Program-made: the position numbers and the translations under genes | From: CAYLQA01 sp964385695 | Lineage (GTDB): Bacteria; Desulfobacterota; Desulfobulbia; Desulfobulbales; Desulfurivibrionaceae | DNA length: 64,000 nt | NCBI GenBank assembly: GCA_964385695.1 | Contig: CAYLQA010000010.1 | Location: 1 to 64,000, forward strand | Reading direction: 5' to 3' | Shown here: positions 42,008 through 50,983 of the stretch, piece after piece | Layout of the letters: the number at the start of each line of letters is the position of its first letter | Numbering within the stretch: the first letter of the stretch is position 1 | The notes under the pieces: generated by a model | Database searches by the model: none | Seen by the model: the letters and a program-made list of their open reading frames with translations, nothing else | Told to the model about the DNA's origin: nothing

Positions 42008-45000
42008 ATGACCGACCCTACAAATACCTCTCCCTCTCTTGAATCCGATGCCCTGCGCGCCAACCTGCTGGAAACCGCAGTGGATGAGGTCACCATCGAC
42101 CCGGCCCAGCAGATCCTCATGGACATAGTGGCGGATTATAAGGGGATCAGCAAAAACATCGATGCCCTGCTCTACGAGATAGCGCACCCCTTTCGCAACT
42201 GGAATATGATCCTGCCCAAGTTGCGCTCCTTTGTGCTGAAGAACATCAACCACTACCACCGCCACGAGAAAGGGCCTGAGGCATTCACCTGTTTTTGCGG
42301 CCTTTTTCTGCAGTGTGTCGAGGAGTCAGGCAAAAACGATTACCTGCTGAGCCACGGCATGGAGTCGCTTTTGGCCTACCTGGAAAAGCAGGCAACCTTG
42401 TTACCCGAGGACCTGGCCCGCTACCAGAAAGCCACTGACACGGTCTTTAACCGCATCAAAAATCTGGATGACACGACCCTACGATACCTGGTTCAGGGAC
42501 ACCACCCGTTTAAGCGGATAACCGAACGGTTGTATAAACATGCCCAGGCAAGTGAGGCCGCCTTTGACCTGACCTCCACGGCCCAGCTCCTTGCAAGGGT
42601 CTTGGCCTTAAATTACCATTACTGGCTCAGCGAGGAAGACCCCCAGGCCTGGTTTGTCGCCGAATGCGGCGAGCTCTGTCTGGGCTGGCAGGCGGGTTCA
42701 CTTTTTGCCGCCATCAGCCACCCGCAGATGGAAAAACACTTGGCCGGCCTCGAAGCAATCGATATGAGCGATGCGACGGCAGCCATGGAGCCGCTCTTGG
42801 CCCTGCCCAACCATATGGAGATCGTCCGCCTCTATAAACAGGTACCGGAAAAACTCTCCGAGGTAAGCGAGGCCCAGGAGGTCAGCGACGATAGGTTTTC
42901 GGAAAACCGCAAGCTGCTCTTTTTGTTCCGCATCATGGACACGGCAGGGCTTGCCCTGATCCACGAAGAGACCCTCAGAGAGATCAACCGCAGCCTGGTC
43001 CATCTCATCCGCCAGCAGACCTTTGAGGAGATCGAGCGCTTTTTGCTCACCACCCTGCAACTTTTAAAGGCCAACGTCAAAAAATACCCACACACCTCCC
43101 TGCAATGCATCCAGATCCTGGGCAGCGAGGTTTTTGATCGCGGCAACAGCCGCCTGGTGGAGACCTTTTTGTGGGAGACCGTGCGTTTTGGTTTCCAGCA
43201 CGCGGATTTTTCCGGCATTGATATAGACTGGCAGCCCATTGCCAACCCGGCCCATCTGGCCAATATCCGGGTCTGGCTCAGTCTGATCCAGCAGGAGCCC
43301 AAGTGGTGCTCCACCCTGTTCTCGGCCCTGATCATCAATCTCAAGCTCTCCGGCACCTGTGTTAAGGACACCGACCTCTTCCAGCGGGATATCACCCAGC
43401 TCTTGAACCACCCCATTGAGCCGATCTATAACCTGGCCAAGCAGTTCACCAAACTGATGCCGGTCTTTTTCAACGAGATCGGGGCCGAAGGGATTTTGCG
43501 CGATGTCTCCACCGAGCTTGACGAGACCCACCGCAGAAAAGACAAGCTCATCCATTTTCTGCGCAAGCAGAGCCATGTGGAATCCAGCAACCTGATAGTC
43601 GAATTCATCGAGGCGATCCTTAATTTCTGGCACACTCTGGACAAAGATACCCTCAGCCCGTTTCTGCCCGAAGAGGTGCTGCGCGAGGTCAAAACAAAGG
43701 GGCCCCTTGTCAACGACCTGCATATTCTCATGCAGCGGATCTTTGACCTTGAGCAGGTTAACACGGTCCAGGATCTCCTGAGTTGGGGCATGATCTCACG
43801 CAAGAACTTTCTTGAGGCCCAGGATGATTTGGCCGCACACGAGGTCAACCGTTTCCGCCTGCTGGTGGACATGTACAAGCTCCTGCACCAAAAGTACAAT
43901 CTCGGCCTGCAGGAGCTCAGGCAGCAATTGCATATTGCGGCCAACTCGGGCTTTCCGGAAATGGGCGAGCTCTTGGGCGATCTTGAGATCTGCGACACCG
44001 AGCAATGCCTGACCGCTCTGCTCGACCACCTGGAGCTGTTGCAGGAGGTCATCCTCTGCGAGGAGACCTTTGAGGCCAAGGAGGATATCTACTACAAACG
44101 CCATATTGCCGTGGATATCCCCTCGGTCTATGGCCGCTATCGGGAGCGCAAGTTCGATGCCTTGGGTCTTACCTTCCGCCTGGAAAACCTGGCCAACCTC
44201 TACCTGGAAAAGCTGCCCGAGACGGTCAACCTCTCCTTTATCACCAGGGCAACCTTTATCAACATTATCAAGTGTTTACGACTTTACCTGCGCGCCCTCA
44301 AGGTAGACGGCATCACCAGCCGCCGGCTTGAGACCTACATGTCGCTTTTGATCAGCTCACTGAACATCAAGCGCTTTTCCTATACCCAGTATCTGGACAT
44401 CTTTCGCGGCCTGTCCGAGGGGGTAAAGGATGTTATCTACACCCATTACACCAATATCCACCAGAACAACCTCTCCATCATCATCCCCCAGATCGGGGCG
44501 GAAAACCTGTTGCCCAAGCATCGTTCCCTGTGGGAGGAGGATGATCTAGCCGGTAATATCAACCGCTTGAGCGAATCGTTCATGCGGGATCTCATTGCCA
44601 CCACCTTCGGCCTCCAGCATCTGGACAACTTCATCACCCGCATCTACCAGACCCTGGAGAACCAGAAGGAGATCCTGGATCAGGAGAACCTGGACCTGTT
44701 GATGACCTATAACCCGGAGCGGGCCGTCAGCAACCTGTACCAGCGAAATCTCAAGGCCAACAACCTTATTCTCTTAGGCAACAAGGGGTACAACCTCACG
44801 GTGCTGGCCAGCGATGAAAAGCCGGTGCCGCCGGGATTTATCATCACCACCGAGGTGTTTCGCTGCTGGCCGGTAGTCAAAGAGTTCAACAAGGCGCGAG
44901 ACGAGCTGATGGGCAGGATGCGCGATGCCTTGACCGTGTTGGAACAGAGCACTGGCCGCAGGTTCGGCGATGCGGAAAATCCGCTTCTTATCTCGGTACG

Positions 45001-46279
45001 CAGCGGCGCGGCCATCTCCATGCCCGGCATGATGGCCACCATCCATAACGTAGGCCTTAATGAGGAGATTGTTGAGGGCTTTGCCCAGTCCACCAACCAT
45101 GAATACCCCGAATACTGCAATGTGGAGTTTTTGGCCTGGGACAATTATCGGCGCTTCCTGCAATCATGGGCCATGACAGAGGGCATGGAGCGTGAAGGCT
45201 TCCAGGCCCTGATGAATGAAGCAAAAACCCGCCACGGGGTCACGGTAAAGCGGGACTTTACAGCCGAGCAGATGAAGGAGTTGGCCCTTGAGTACCAGAA
45301 GCGGATCCGCAGCGTTGGCATCGGCATCCCGGATGACCCGTGGCTGCAGCTGGTGGGGGCGGTGGAGTTGGTGCTCAACTCCTGGTACGCGACAAAAACA
45401 AAAGAATATCGAGAGCTTATGAATGCCTCGGAGGCCTGGGGCACCGCGGTGATCATCCAGGCCATGGTATACGGCAACATGGGGCCGGAGTCGGGCAGCG
45501 GCGTGCTCTTTACCGCCCACCCCTACCGCAAGGTAAGCCGAGTCGCCCTGTGGGGCGATTATGCCACCGGCGACCAGGGCGAGGATATTGTCAGCGGCCT
45601 GGTTACCACCTACCCGATTTCCCTGGAACAGGCCGAGCTGGACGGGCGCGATCCGGACTACACCTTGGAAAAACGCTTCCCCCAGATCTACGAGCGTCTT
45701 TTGGCCGTCTCCCGCGACCTGGTCTATGAAAAGCGCTGGAACCCGCAGGAGATCGAGTTCACCTTTGAAAGCCCGGAAGAGGAGGATCTCTCCATCCTCC
45801 AGACCAGGGACATGATCACCATCAAGAAAAAGGAAAACTTCAACGTTTTCAAAGAATCCAAAACCCTTGAGAAATCAATCCTGGGCTATGGGATCGGTGT
45901 TTCGGGCAGCGCGCTTTCCGGCCGGGCAGTATTCAGTGCGGACAATATCCAGCAGATGAAACTGGAAGATCCCAAGGCCACCCTCATCCTGATCAAGCAG
46001 GATACCGTGCCAGAGGATATCAAGGAGATCTCCATGGCCGAAGGGTTGCTCACGGCCCGCGGCGGCCAGACCTCCCACGCCTCGGTGGTGGCGGTCCGCC
46101 TTGAAAAAACCTGCGTGGTCGGCTGCAACACCCTCAAGGTCTTTGAGGCGGAAGAGCGCTGCGAGATCAACGGGGTGACCATCGGTTTTGGCGACAAGGT
46201 GAGCATTGACGGGCGCAAAGGCCTCTTTTTAAAGGGCGCCCACTCCACCAAGACGGAAATGCACATCCTGCCGATTTAA
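42008..46279 (+). CDS. Pyruvate-phosphate-dikinase-like protein without the PEP-binding barrel
   Basis: This is a 1423-residue protein. The first 900 residues or so are helical with no recognised domain. The rest has an ATP-grasp PPDK_N-type region (about 917-1290: NLILLGNKGYNLT near 920, the Arg-bearing ISVRSGAAISMPG near 995, EIEFTFE near 1249). A phosphohistidine domain follows, with ARGGQTSHASVVAVR (His near 1356). The protein ends about 65 residues later. A PPDK or PEP synthase would carry a C-terminal TIM barrel of about 300 residues; it is missing. The target of phosphoryl transfer is therefore unknown. Its stop overlaps that of the next gene in TTAA. Confidence 0.75.
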   Translation: MTDPTNTSPSLESDALRANLLETAVDEVTIDPAQQILMDIVADYKGISKNIDALLYEIAHPFRNWNMILPKLRSFVLKNINHYHRHEKGPEAFTCFCGLFLQCVEESGKNDYLLSHGMESLLAYLEKQATLLPEDLARYQKATDTVFNRIKNLDDTTLRYLVQGHHPFKRITERLYKHAQASEAAFDLTSTAQLLARVLALNYHYWLSEEDPQAWFVAECGELCLGWQAGSLFAAISHPQMEKHLAGLEAIDMSDATAAMEPLLALPNHMEIVRLYKQVPEKLSEVSEAQEVSDDRFSENRKLLFLFRIMDTAGLALIHEETLREINRSLVHLIRQQTFEEIERFLLTTLQLLKANVKKYPHTSLQCIQILGSEVFDRGNSRLVETFLWETVRFGFQHADFSGIDIDWQPIANPAHLANIRVWLSLIQQEPKWCSTLFSALIINLKLSGTCVKDTDLFQRDITQLLNHPIEPIYNLAKQFTKLMPVFFNEIGAEGILRDVSTELDETHRRKDKLIHFLRKQSHVESSNLIVEFIEAILNFWHTLDKDTLSPFLPEEVLREVKTKGPLVNDLHILMQRIFDLEQVNTVQDLLSWGMISRKNFLEAQDDLAAHEVNRFRLLVDMYKLLHQKYNLGLQELRQQLHIAANSGFPEMGELLGDLEICDTEQCLTALLDHLELLQEVILCEETFEAKEDIYYKRHIAVDIPSVYGRYRERKFDALGLTFRLENLANLYLEKLPETVNLSFITRATFINIIKCLRLYLRALKVDGITSRRLETYMSLLISSLNIKRFSYTQYLDIFRGLSEGVKDVIYTHYTNIHQNNLSIIIPQIGAENLLPKHRSLWEEDDLAGNINRLSESFMRDLIATTFGLQHLDNFITRIYQTLENQKEILDQENLDLLMTYNPERAVSNLYQRNLKANNLILLGNKGYNLTVLASDEKPVPPGFIITTEVFRCWPVVKEFNKARDELMGRMRDALTVLEQSTGRRFGDAENPLLISVRSGAAISMPGMMATIHNVGLNEEIVEGFAQSTNHEYPEYCNVEFLAWDNYRRFLQSWAMTEGMEREGFQALMNEAKTRHGVTVKRDFTAEQMKELALEYQKRIRSVGIGIPDDPWLQLVGAVELVLNSWYATKTKEYRELMNASEAWGTAVIIQAMVYGNMGPESGSGVLFTAHPYRKVSRVALWGDYATGDQGEDIVSGLVTTYPISLEQAELDGRDPDYTLEKRFPQIYERLLAVSRDLVYEKRWNPQEIEFTFESPEEEDLSILQTRDMITIKKKENFNVFKESKTLEKSILGYGIGVSGSALSGRAVFSADNIQQMKLEDPKATLILIKQDTVPEDIKEISMAEGLLTARGGQTSHASVVAVRLEKTCVVGCNTLKVFEAEERCEINGVTIGFGDKVSIDGRKGLFLKGAHSTKTEMHILPI

Positions 46280-48750
46280 ATTTCCCCTCTCAGAAGCCCC
46301 TCTCTCTCGACTCTCTCCTGCGGAAAGGTAAGCGTTGCCAGCCCATAGAGACAGAGACTCATAAGGATCACCACGGAAAATCCAAAATGGATGGCCAAGA
46401 GGGAGGCAAGCACTGCGCTAAGCACAGAAGCGCAGCCATTCACGCCCCAGGCCCAGGGAATAAGACCAGCCTCCAGTTCGCCGAGTTTGGCAAGGGCCAG
46501 GGGAAAGGGCATGCCCATTGCCACGCCCATGGGGGCGATGAGAAAAAGGGCAAACACCCCTTTGGCCCAGACCGGCCATCCCTGTGCACTGTGAAAAAGA
46601 TGGGCCAGACCCGCAGTGTAAGCAAGACAGACCACGACCAGACCCGCCACTGACAGGCGCATTACCTTTACTCCCCCATAACGCACCCTCAAGTGCTGGG
46701 AGAGCATGCTGCCCAGACCGGCAAAAAAGAGAAAGGCACAGATAACCACGGCAGCCGCATAGAGAGGATGATGGAGAAAGAGAAGAAAGCGTTGCAGCAT
46801 GGCGATCTCCAAAAAGAGAAAGCCGAGGCCCAGGCTGAAAAAGTAGCAAAAAACCCGCGAGACCCGCACCCGGCTCGCGCTGCGTAAAGCCTGGCGCTGG
46901 CGCCGGAAGAAGAAAAGCGGCAGAAGGATGAGAATGGTACTGGCCAGAAAGGCCTGCACCAGGGTGGCAAGCAACACCAGGTAGCCCCACTCGAGAAGAG
47001 AGACCCCGCCGCGCTCGCGCAGGGCAAAGATCTCCGCCAGGGTCCGCAGCTTGAGAAAATCCATGAAAAATGGGCGCTCATCGCTGGCCGGAGTAAGATT
47101 GAACTTGTAGCGCTCCATATACTCCGCAGCATCAGGCCCAGCCAGGGCCATGGTCCCATTATAAAAATACGGCTCCTCCAGGACGTTGAACGAGTTGGCC
47201 TCGTGCGCGGGCATGCCTGCGTAGTAACAGAGATCAAAGGAACGCGTGGCGGAAAAAAGCCCGGCCTGCTCGATCTCTTCCTTAAAAAACTCTCCCCTTT
47301 TCAACAACAAGGTCGTGGTCTGTAGCCCACGGATGAGAAGCAGGCTCTTTTCCGGCATGGCAATGCCTTTGTTTTTTAAGGCAGCAAGGGCGGAGGCAAA
47401 AAGTTTGAGGCTGTCTCGAGGCGGCAGGCGCAGCCAACGGCTCAACACCAGGTAGCCACCCGGGATGAGATGATCGTAATACTCAGCCAGGGCCTCCACC
47501 GTATACAGATAGCTCTCACTCAAAGCGGACAGGCCGGCAGTTGCTGCGCCAAAGGAATCGAGCAGGGAGAGCTGGATCAGGTCATACTGTTCCGAGCTGG
47601 CAGTGACAAAGCCGCGTGCCTCAGCAAGGTGGGAGCGGACCGGGGGCAGAGAAAAAAGTCCGCCACTGAATGCGGCAAACTCATGGTCCACCAACTCCCG
47701 CATCTGGGGGTTGAGCTCCACCGCCGTAATATCGAACACGCCATGAAAAAGCGCCTGCAAAACCTCGCTACCTCCACCAGCCCCTAAAACAAGCACCTTT
47801 TGCGGCTTAATAAGGTGGTAGGGAAGGGCCGAAGTCAGATGGTCGGTAAAGGCCAAGGTTTGCCTGTCGCCCTCATAGCGGTTGATCACGGTCATCCCGC
47901 CACCATCGGTAAAAATGGCCAGCTGCGGTGGCAGTTCACTGGTGGCGGTCAGGCTCAGGCCGGGTGCATGGCGCCAGGGTACCTCCTTACTGGCCATCAC
48001 GGTAAGCAGGCCTAAAGGGTTGGAACGCCGGGCCAACACCTGTGTGCCCTTGATGCGCTGGGCCTGGCTCAGCTCCTTATAGGGAGAAAGCCGGGGGGCG
48101 CCCCACTGACTCGGCAGGGCCTGCACCAGCAAAGCGGCAAGGATAAAAATCAGAGGCAGCCCCGAACGACTGCCAAGCTCCAGGGCGGCAAGACCACCGG
48201 CGCAAAAGGCAAGGGAGACAAGGAGCAACAGGACCCGCTCCGGAAAAAAGAGAAAAAGCAGGCCGATTAGCAAAAGGCTGCCCAACCCGGCGCCAAGGAG
48301 ATCCATGCCATACAATCTCCCAACCTGGGCGGAAAAACAGGCCAAGGCGAGGGCCGTACTCAGAGCGGCAAAGAAAAAGGGCAGGGAGAGCAAAAGGTAG
48401 ATGGCCAGAAGGGCCGGAAGTTGACGCGGCTCCCAGATCAGCGCCTCGGCATGAAAAGGGATGCGCTGGGCCAGGAAAAAACAAAGCAAGGCGCTCATGG
48501 CGAAAAGCACAAGACAGCCAAGGTAAACGCGGGAAAAATTGTTGAGCAATCGCTCGCGAAAAAGAGAAAAGATGGTGCCGCTGGCACCGTAGCCCAACAG
48601 GGCGAGGCTGATCACCATGGAGGCGAAATGGTGAAACTGGATGATGGAAAACATCCGAATGAGCAACAGCTCATAGGCCAAGGCAGTAAGCGAGACCAGG
48701 CACACGGCAAGAAAAGGCGGTCGGAATGCGGACGGCACAAGAGATACCAT
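46276..48750 (-). CDS. Multi-pass membrane protein with spermidine-synthase-like domain
   Basis: This 824-residue protein has about six N-terminal helices (10-240) and six C-terminal helices (about 595-805). Between them is a soluble Rossmann domain (about 280-520) with the SAM- or dcSAM-type motif VLVLGAGGGSEVLQALF (near 318) and a following acidic VELNPQM. This resembles polyamine aminopropyltransferase domains, seen also in other proteins fused to membrane modules. The aspartates typical of true spermidine synthase were not confirmed. It begins 3 bp after an isoaspartyl methyltransferase gene. An RBS AGAGGT lies before ATG 48750. The function is not known. Confidence 0.7.
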   Translation of the reverse strand: MVSLVPSAFRPPFLAVCLVSLTALAYELLLIRMFSIIQFHHFASMVISLALLGYGASGTIFSLFRERLLNNFSRVYLGCLVLFAMSALLCFFLAQRIPFHAEALIWEPRQLPALLAIYLLLSLPFFFAALSTALALACFSAQVGRLYGMDLLGAGLGSLLLIGLLFLFFPERVLLLLVSLAFCAGGLAALELGSRSGLPLIFILAALLVQALPSQWGAPRLSPYKELSQAQRIKGTQVLARRSNPLGLLTVMASKEVPWRHAPGLSLTATSELPPQLAIFTDGGGMTVINRYEGDRQTLAFTDHLTSALPYHLIKPQKVLVLGAGGGSEVLQALFHGVFDITAVELNPQMRELVDHEFAAFSGGLFSLPPVRSHLAEARGFVTASSEQYDLIQLSLLDSFGAATAGLSALSESYLYTVEALAEYYDHLIPGGYLVLSRWLRLPPRDSLKLFASALAALKNKGIAMPEKSLLLIRGLQTTTLLLKRGEFFKEEIEQAGLFSATRSFDLCYYAGMPAHEANSFNVLEEPYFYNGTMALAGPDAAEYMERYKFNLTPASDERPFFMDFLKLRTLAEIFALRERGGVSLLEWGYLVLLATLVQAFLASTILILLPLFFFRRQRQALRSASRVRVSRVFCYFFSLGLGFLFLEIAMLQRFLLFLHHPLYAAAVVICAFLFFAGLGSMLSQHLRVRYGGVKVMRLSVAGLVVVCLAYTAGLAHLFHSAQGWPVWAKGVFALFLIAPMGVAMGMPFPLALAKLGELEAGLIPWAWGVNGCASVLSAVLASLLAIHFGFSVVILMSLCLYGLATLTFPQERVEREGLLRGEI

Positions 48751-48753
48751 GAT

Positions 48754-49527
48754 CTACCTCTTTTCCCCGCCACGGCCTACAAGGGGCACAAATCGGACCG
48801 GCAGCAGTTGCCGGGTACGCACCACGCCGAGCTGATCCTTTTCCACCAGGACCAGATGCTGCACGCTAAAGCTGCTGCCCACCGGAATGATCATCCTGCC
48901 CCCGTTTTTCAGCTGCCTGACCAAGGGCGGCGGAACATGGCTGGCCGCGGCAGTAACCACGATTCCGTCAAAGGGTCCCTCTTGCGGCCAGCCGTTATAT
49001 CCGTCCCCGACCCGCACCCGGACATTTTTATAGCCGAGCCGTATGAGTCGTTCGGCTGCAGAGTTGCCCAGGGGCTCAATGATCTCCATGCTGAAGACCT
49101 GGCCGACCAGTTCGGCCAGAATGGCTGCCTGGTAGCCGGAGCCGGTGCCGATCTCAAGCACCTTGTCTCCTTGGGCTGGCTTGATCAGGTCGGTCATAAT
49201 GGCCACGATATAGGGCTGAGAAATGGTCTGTCCGTAGCCAATGGGCAAGGGCCGGTTCTGGTAGGCCAAGGGGCGCAGGGGCTTTGCAACAAATTCATGC
49301 CGTTTTACCGTAGCCAGGGCTGTTAAGACCCGCTCATCCAGCCTCTCGTTGCCCAGGTATACGCTGGTACTGCGTACATCCGTCGCAATCTGCCGCAGCA
49401 GGCGTTGGCGCGCCTTGGCATAATCCTCTGCCGCTGCCTGTGGCACGACAAAAAGCAGAAACAGCACGGCCATGGTCACAACGCGGCTAATATTGTAAAA
49501 GGCGCGACAGCTTTTCATGTGCATCAT
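48754..49527 (-). CDS. pcm: Protein-L-isoaspartate O-methyltransferase with signal peptide
   Basis: This 257-residue protein has a hydrophobic N-terminus with a signal-peptide pattern ending QAAA-ED near residue 34. A complete PCMT domain follows. Recognisable parts are PIGYGQTISQPYIVAIMTD (near 95-113), the SAM loop VLEIGTGSGYQAAILAEL (ends VLEIGTGSG and LAEL), and a C-terminal VPLVGRGG. Standard PCMTs are cytoplasmic, so export would be unusual and implies periplasmic methylation with SAM supply, or an inner-membrane anchor. Two Met codons near the start make the exact end uncertain. It is followed 3 bp later by the spermidine-synthase-like membrane gene, so one operon is likely. Confidence 0.8.
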   Translation of the reverse strand: MMHMKSCRAFYNISRVVTMAVLFLLFVVPQAAAEDYAKARQRLLRQIATDVRSTSVYLGNERLDERVLTALATVKRHEFVAKPLRPLAYQNRPLPIGYGQTISQPYIVAIMTDLIKPAQGDKVLEIGTGSGYQAAILAELVGQVFSMEIIEPLGNSAAERLIRLGYKNVRVRVGDGYNGWPQEGPFDGIVVTAAASHVPPPLVRQLKNGGRMIIPVGSSFSVQHLVLVEKDQLGVVRTRQLLPVRFVPLVGRGGEKR

Positions 49528-49659
49528 CCCATTGGGAAGGGGTGAATACCCCCATAACTCAAGTATGAAATGTTTGTTAGGGAAAAGTCAAAAAATACCT
49601 CCCTTCGGGTACTTCCACCGTTGATCATGCCGGAATAATGCCTATCTTTTAGGCAAGGG

Positions 49660-49680
49660 AAAAGGCAATAGGTGCCTTTT
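49660..49680 (+). promoter_or_regulatory. Leader hairpin before the small helical protein
   Basis: AAAAGGCA (49660-49667) and TGCCTTTT (49673-49680) are perfect complements around ATAGG. They lie 29 bp before ATG 49709. Another small hairpin, GCCTA/TAGGC, precedes it near 49640-49654. The stems could act as a terminator or as a leader control. Confidence 0.4.
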
Positions 49681-49708
49681 CAATGAACCATTTTTAGGGG
49701 AGAACACC

Positions 49709-50011
49709 ATGAACGTTCAAGACTATTGCCGCAATGTGGAGCTTGAACTCTCCTCCTGGAAATCAAAACTTGAGAGTCTGGATCACAAAATCCAGAGTAT
49801 GCCTTCGATTGATAAGTACAGAATGCTGGGCAACATTGAAGGCCTGCACATCATCCTGACCGAAATGGATGACCGCATCATGGAACTTCAAAAAGAGTGT
49901 CCCACGGAGTGGAATCCGATTCGGGAGGAGGTGCATGCTAAACTCAATGACCTGGAAGAAAGAGTCGATGCAAGCCAGAAGGCATTTCATGATTATGACT
50001 TCGGAGGTTAG
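49709..50011 (+). CDS. Small helical hypothetical protein
   Basis: This 100-residue acidic protein is predicted to be almost entirely helical. Heptad-like spacing runs from about 5 to 90 (ELELSSWKSKLESLDHKIQSM by its ends ELELSSWK and DHKIQSM; later KLNDLEERVDAS). It has no signal peptide or membrane segment. A GGGGAG site lies 8 bp upstream of ATG 49709. It has a terminator 35 bp after the stop, so it is a single gene. No family is recognised; a coiled-coil partner protein is likely. Confidence 0.7.
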   Translation: MNVQDYCRNVELELSSWKSKLESLDHKIQSMPSIDKYRMLGNIEGLHIILTEMDDRIMELQKECPTEWNPIREEVHAKLNDLEERVDASQKAFHDYDFGG

Positions 50012-50045
50012 CGCGCCACCAACAATCTGATCTAGTACTGTGATT

Positions 50046-50071
50046 GGGCAGCCTGTACAGGTTGCCCTTTT
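50046..50071 (+). terminator. Terminator after the small helical protein
   Basis: GGGCAGCCTG and CAGGTTGCCC pair (one G-T pair) from 50046 to 50067 around TA, then TTTT. A strong rho-independent shape. Confidence 0.8.
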
Positions 50072-50111
50072 CTATTATGCACTTGGGTTACCGAAGACGT
50101 TCTTTTTACAT

Positions 50112-50229
50112 CCCCCTTCTGTCCTGCTGAGCACCGCAGCCGCTGTCGGATAGAGACGCAAAAGCCTGTCTGAGGCGAAGCCGAGTTTTTTGCTGCTGCG
50201 CTGCTCGGCTGCGTAACGATGGGAAATTT
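50112..50229. repeat. Fold-back repeat, short copy
   Basis: This copy matches both ends of the 7231-7667 element in reverse orientation. It lacks the internal third. CCTTCTGTCCTGCTGAGCAC (50116-50135) matches the complement of the right end of that copy. CTGCTCGGCTGCGTAACGAT (50201-50220) matches the complement of its left end. Between them, CAAAAGCCTGTCTGAGGCG matches, with changes, the part near 7595-7615. Confidence 0.65.
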
Positions 50230-50332
50230 AACCCCCTCTATTCCGTCATAACTCTCTTTTATTGCGCTCTTCTCTTTGCCGATTCGCCTTGAGCGGGTAC
50301 TATGGGTGTACCGACCAAGTAACATTAAACCG

Positions 50333-50983
50333 ATGATCATATTCGACCACGTATCCATAATAATCGCAGACAGGCAGCTTCTGCTCGACACATCCCTGAC
50401 CCTCTCTGCCGGGGAAAAGGTGGTGCTCTGCGGCAAGTCGGGCAGCGGTAAGAGCACCTTGCTCAAGGCCTTGGTGGGCGGACAACGCTTAAGCTCAGGA
50501 GCTATCTCCATCAACGGCAACCGGGTGAGCCCGGAGCATATTGGCGCAATCCGCAGCCAGCTGGCCTATATCCCCCAGGAGCCACTCCTTGCCCATAAAA
50601 GCGTGCACGATGATCTGCTCCTGCCTTTCACCTTCAAGGCGCACCAAGAGAATCGCCCCACCGAACAGGATATTCACTCGGTCCTGGCCAGGCTGCACCT
50701 TGCCTCCGCCATTTTAGAGCGTAACAGTGCGACCCTCTCCGGCGGGGAAAAACAACGGCTGGTCATTGCCCGCGCCATTCTGTTGGGCAAAAAAATCTTT
50801 CTTGCCGATGAGATCACCTCGGCCCTGGACCCGGAGAGCAAGGAGGCGGTCATGGCCTTTTTGCTCGATTCCGAACACACCGTTGTTTCCATCTCCCATG
50901 ATCCGGACTGGATAGACCGTTGCGACCGGGTTTTCACCTTGGCCGACGGCAAACTGGAGGAGGGCCTGCATGGAAACCATTGA
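50333..50983 (+). CDS. fetA: ABC transporter ATP-binding protein, FetA (YbbL) type
   Basis: This 216-residue ATPase starts at ATG 50333. Walker A GKSGSGKS is near residue 35, signature LSGGEKQR near 130, and Walker B IFLADEITSALD near 150. The single-domain short form matches YbbL/FetA, the ATPase of the FetAB exporter linked in E. coli to iron resistance and peroxide tolerance. It overlaps its partner fetB by 14 bp. An upstream in-frame stretch (50276-50332) has no ribosome site. Both cargo and direction are inferred from the family. Confidence 0.85.
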   Translation: MIIFDHVSIIIADRQLLLDTSLTLSAGEKVVLCGKSGSGKSTLLKALVGGQRLSSGAISINGNRVSPEHIGAIRSQLAYIPQEPLLAHKSVHDDLLLPFTFKAHQENRPTEQDIHSVLARLHLASAILERNSATLSGGEKQRLVIARAILLGKKIFLADEITSALDPESKEAVMAFLLDSEHTVVSISHDPDWIDRCDRVFTLADGKLEEGLHGNH

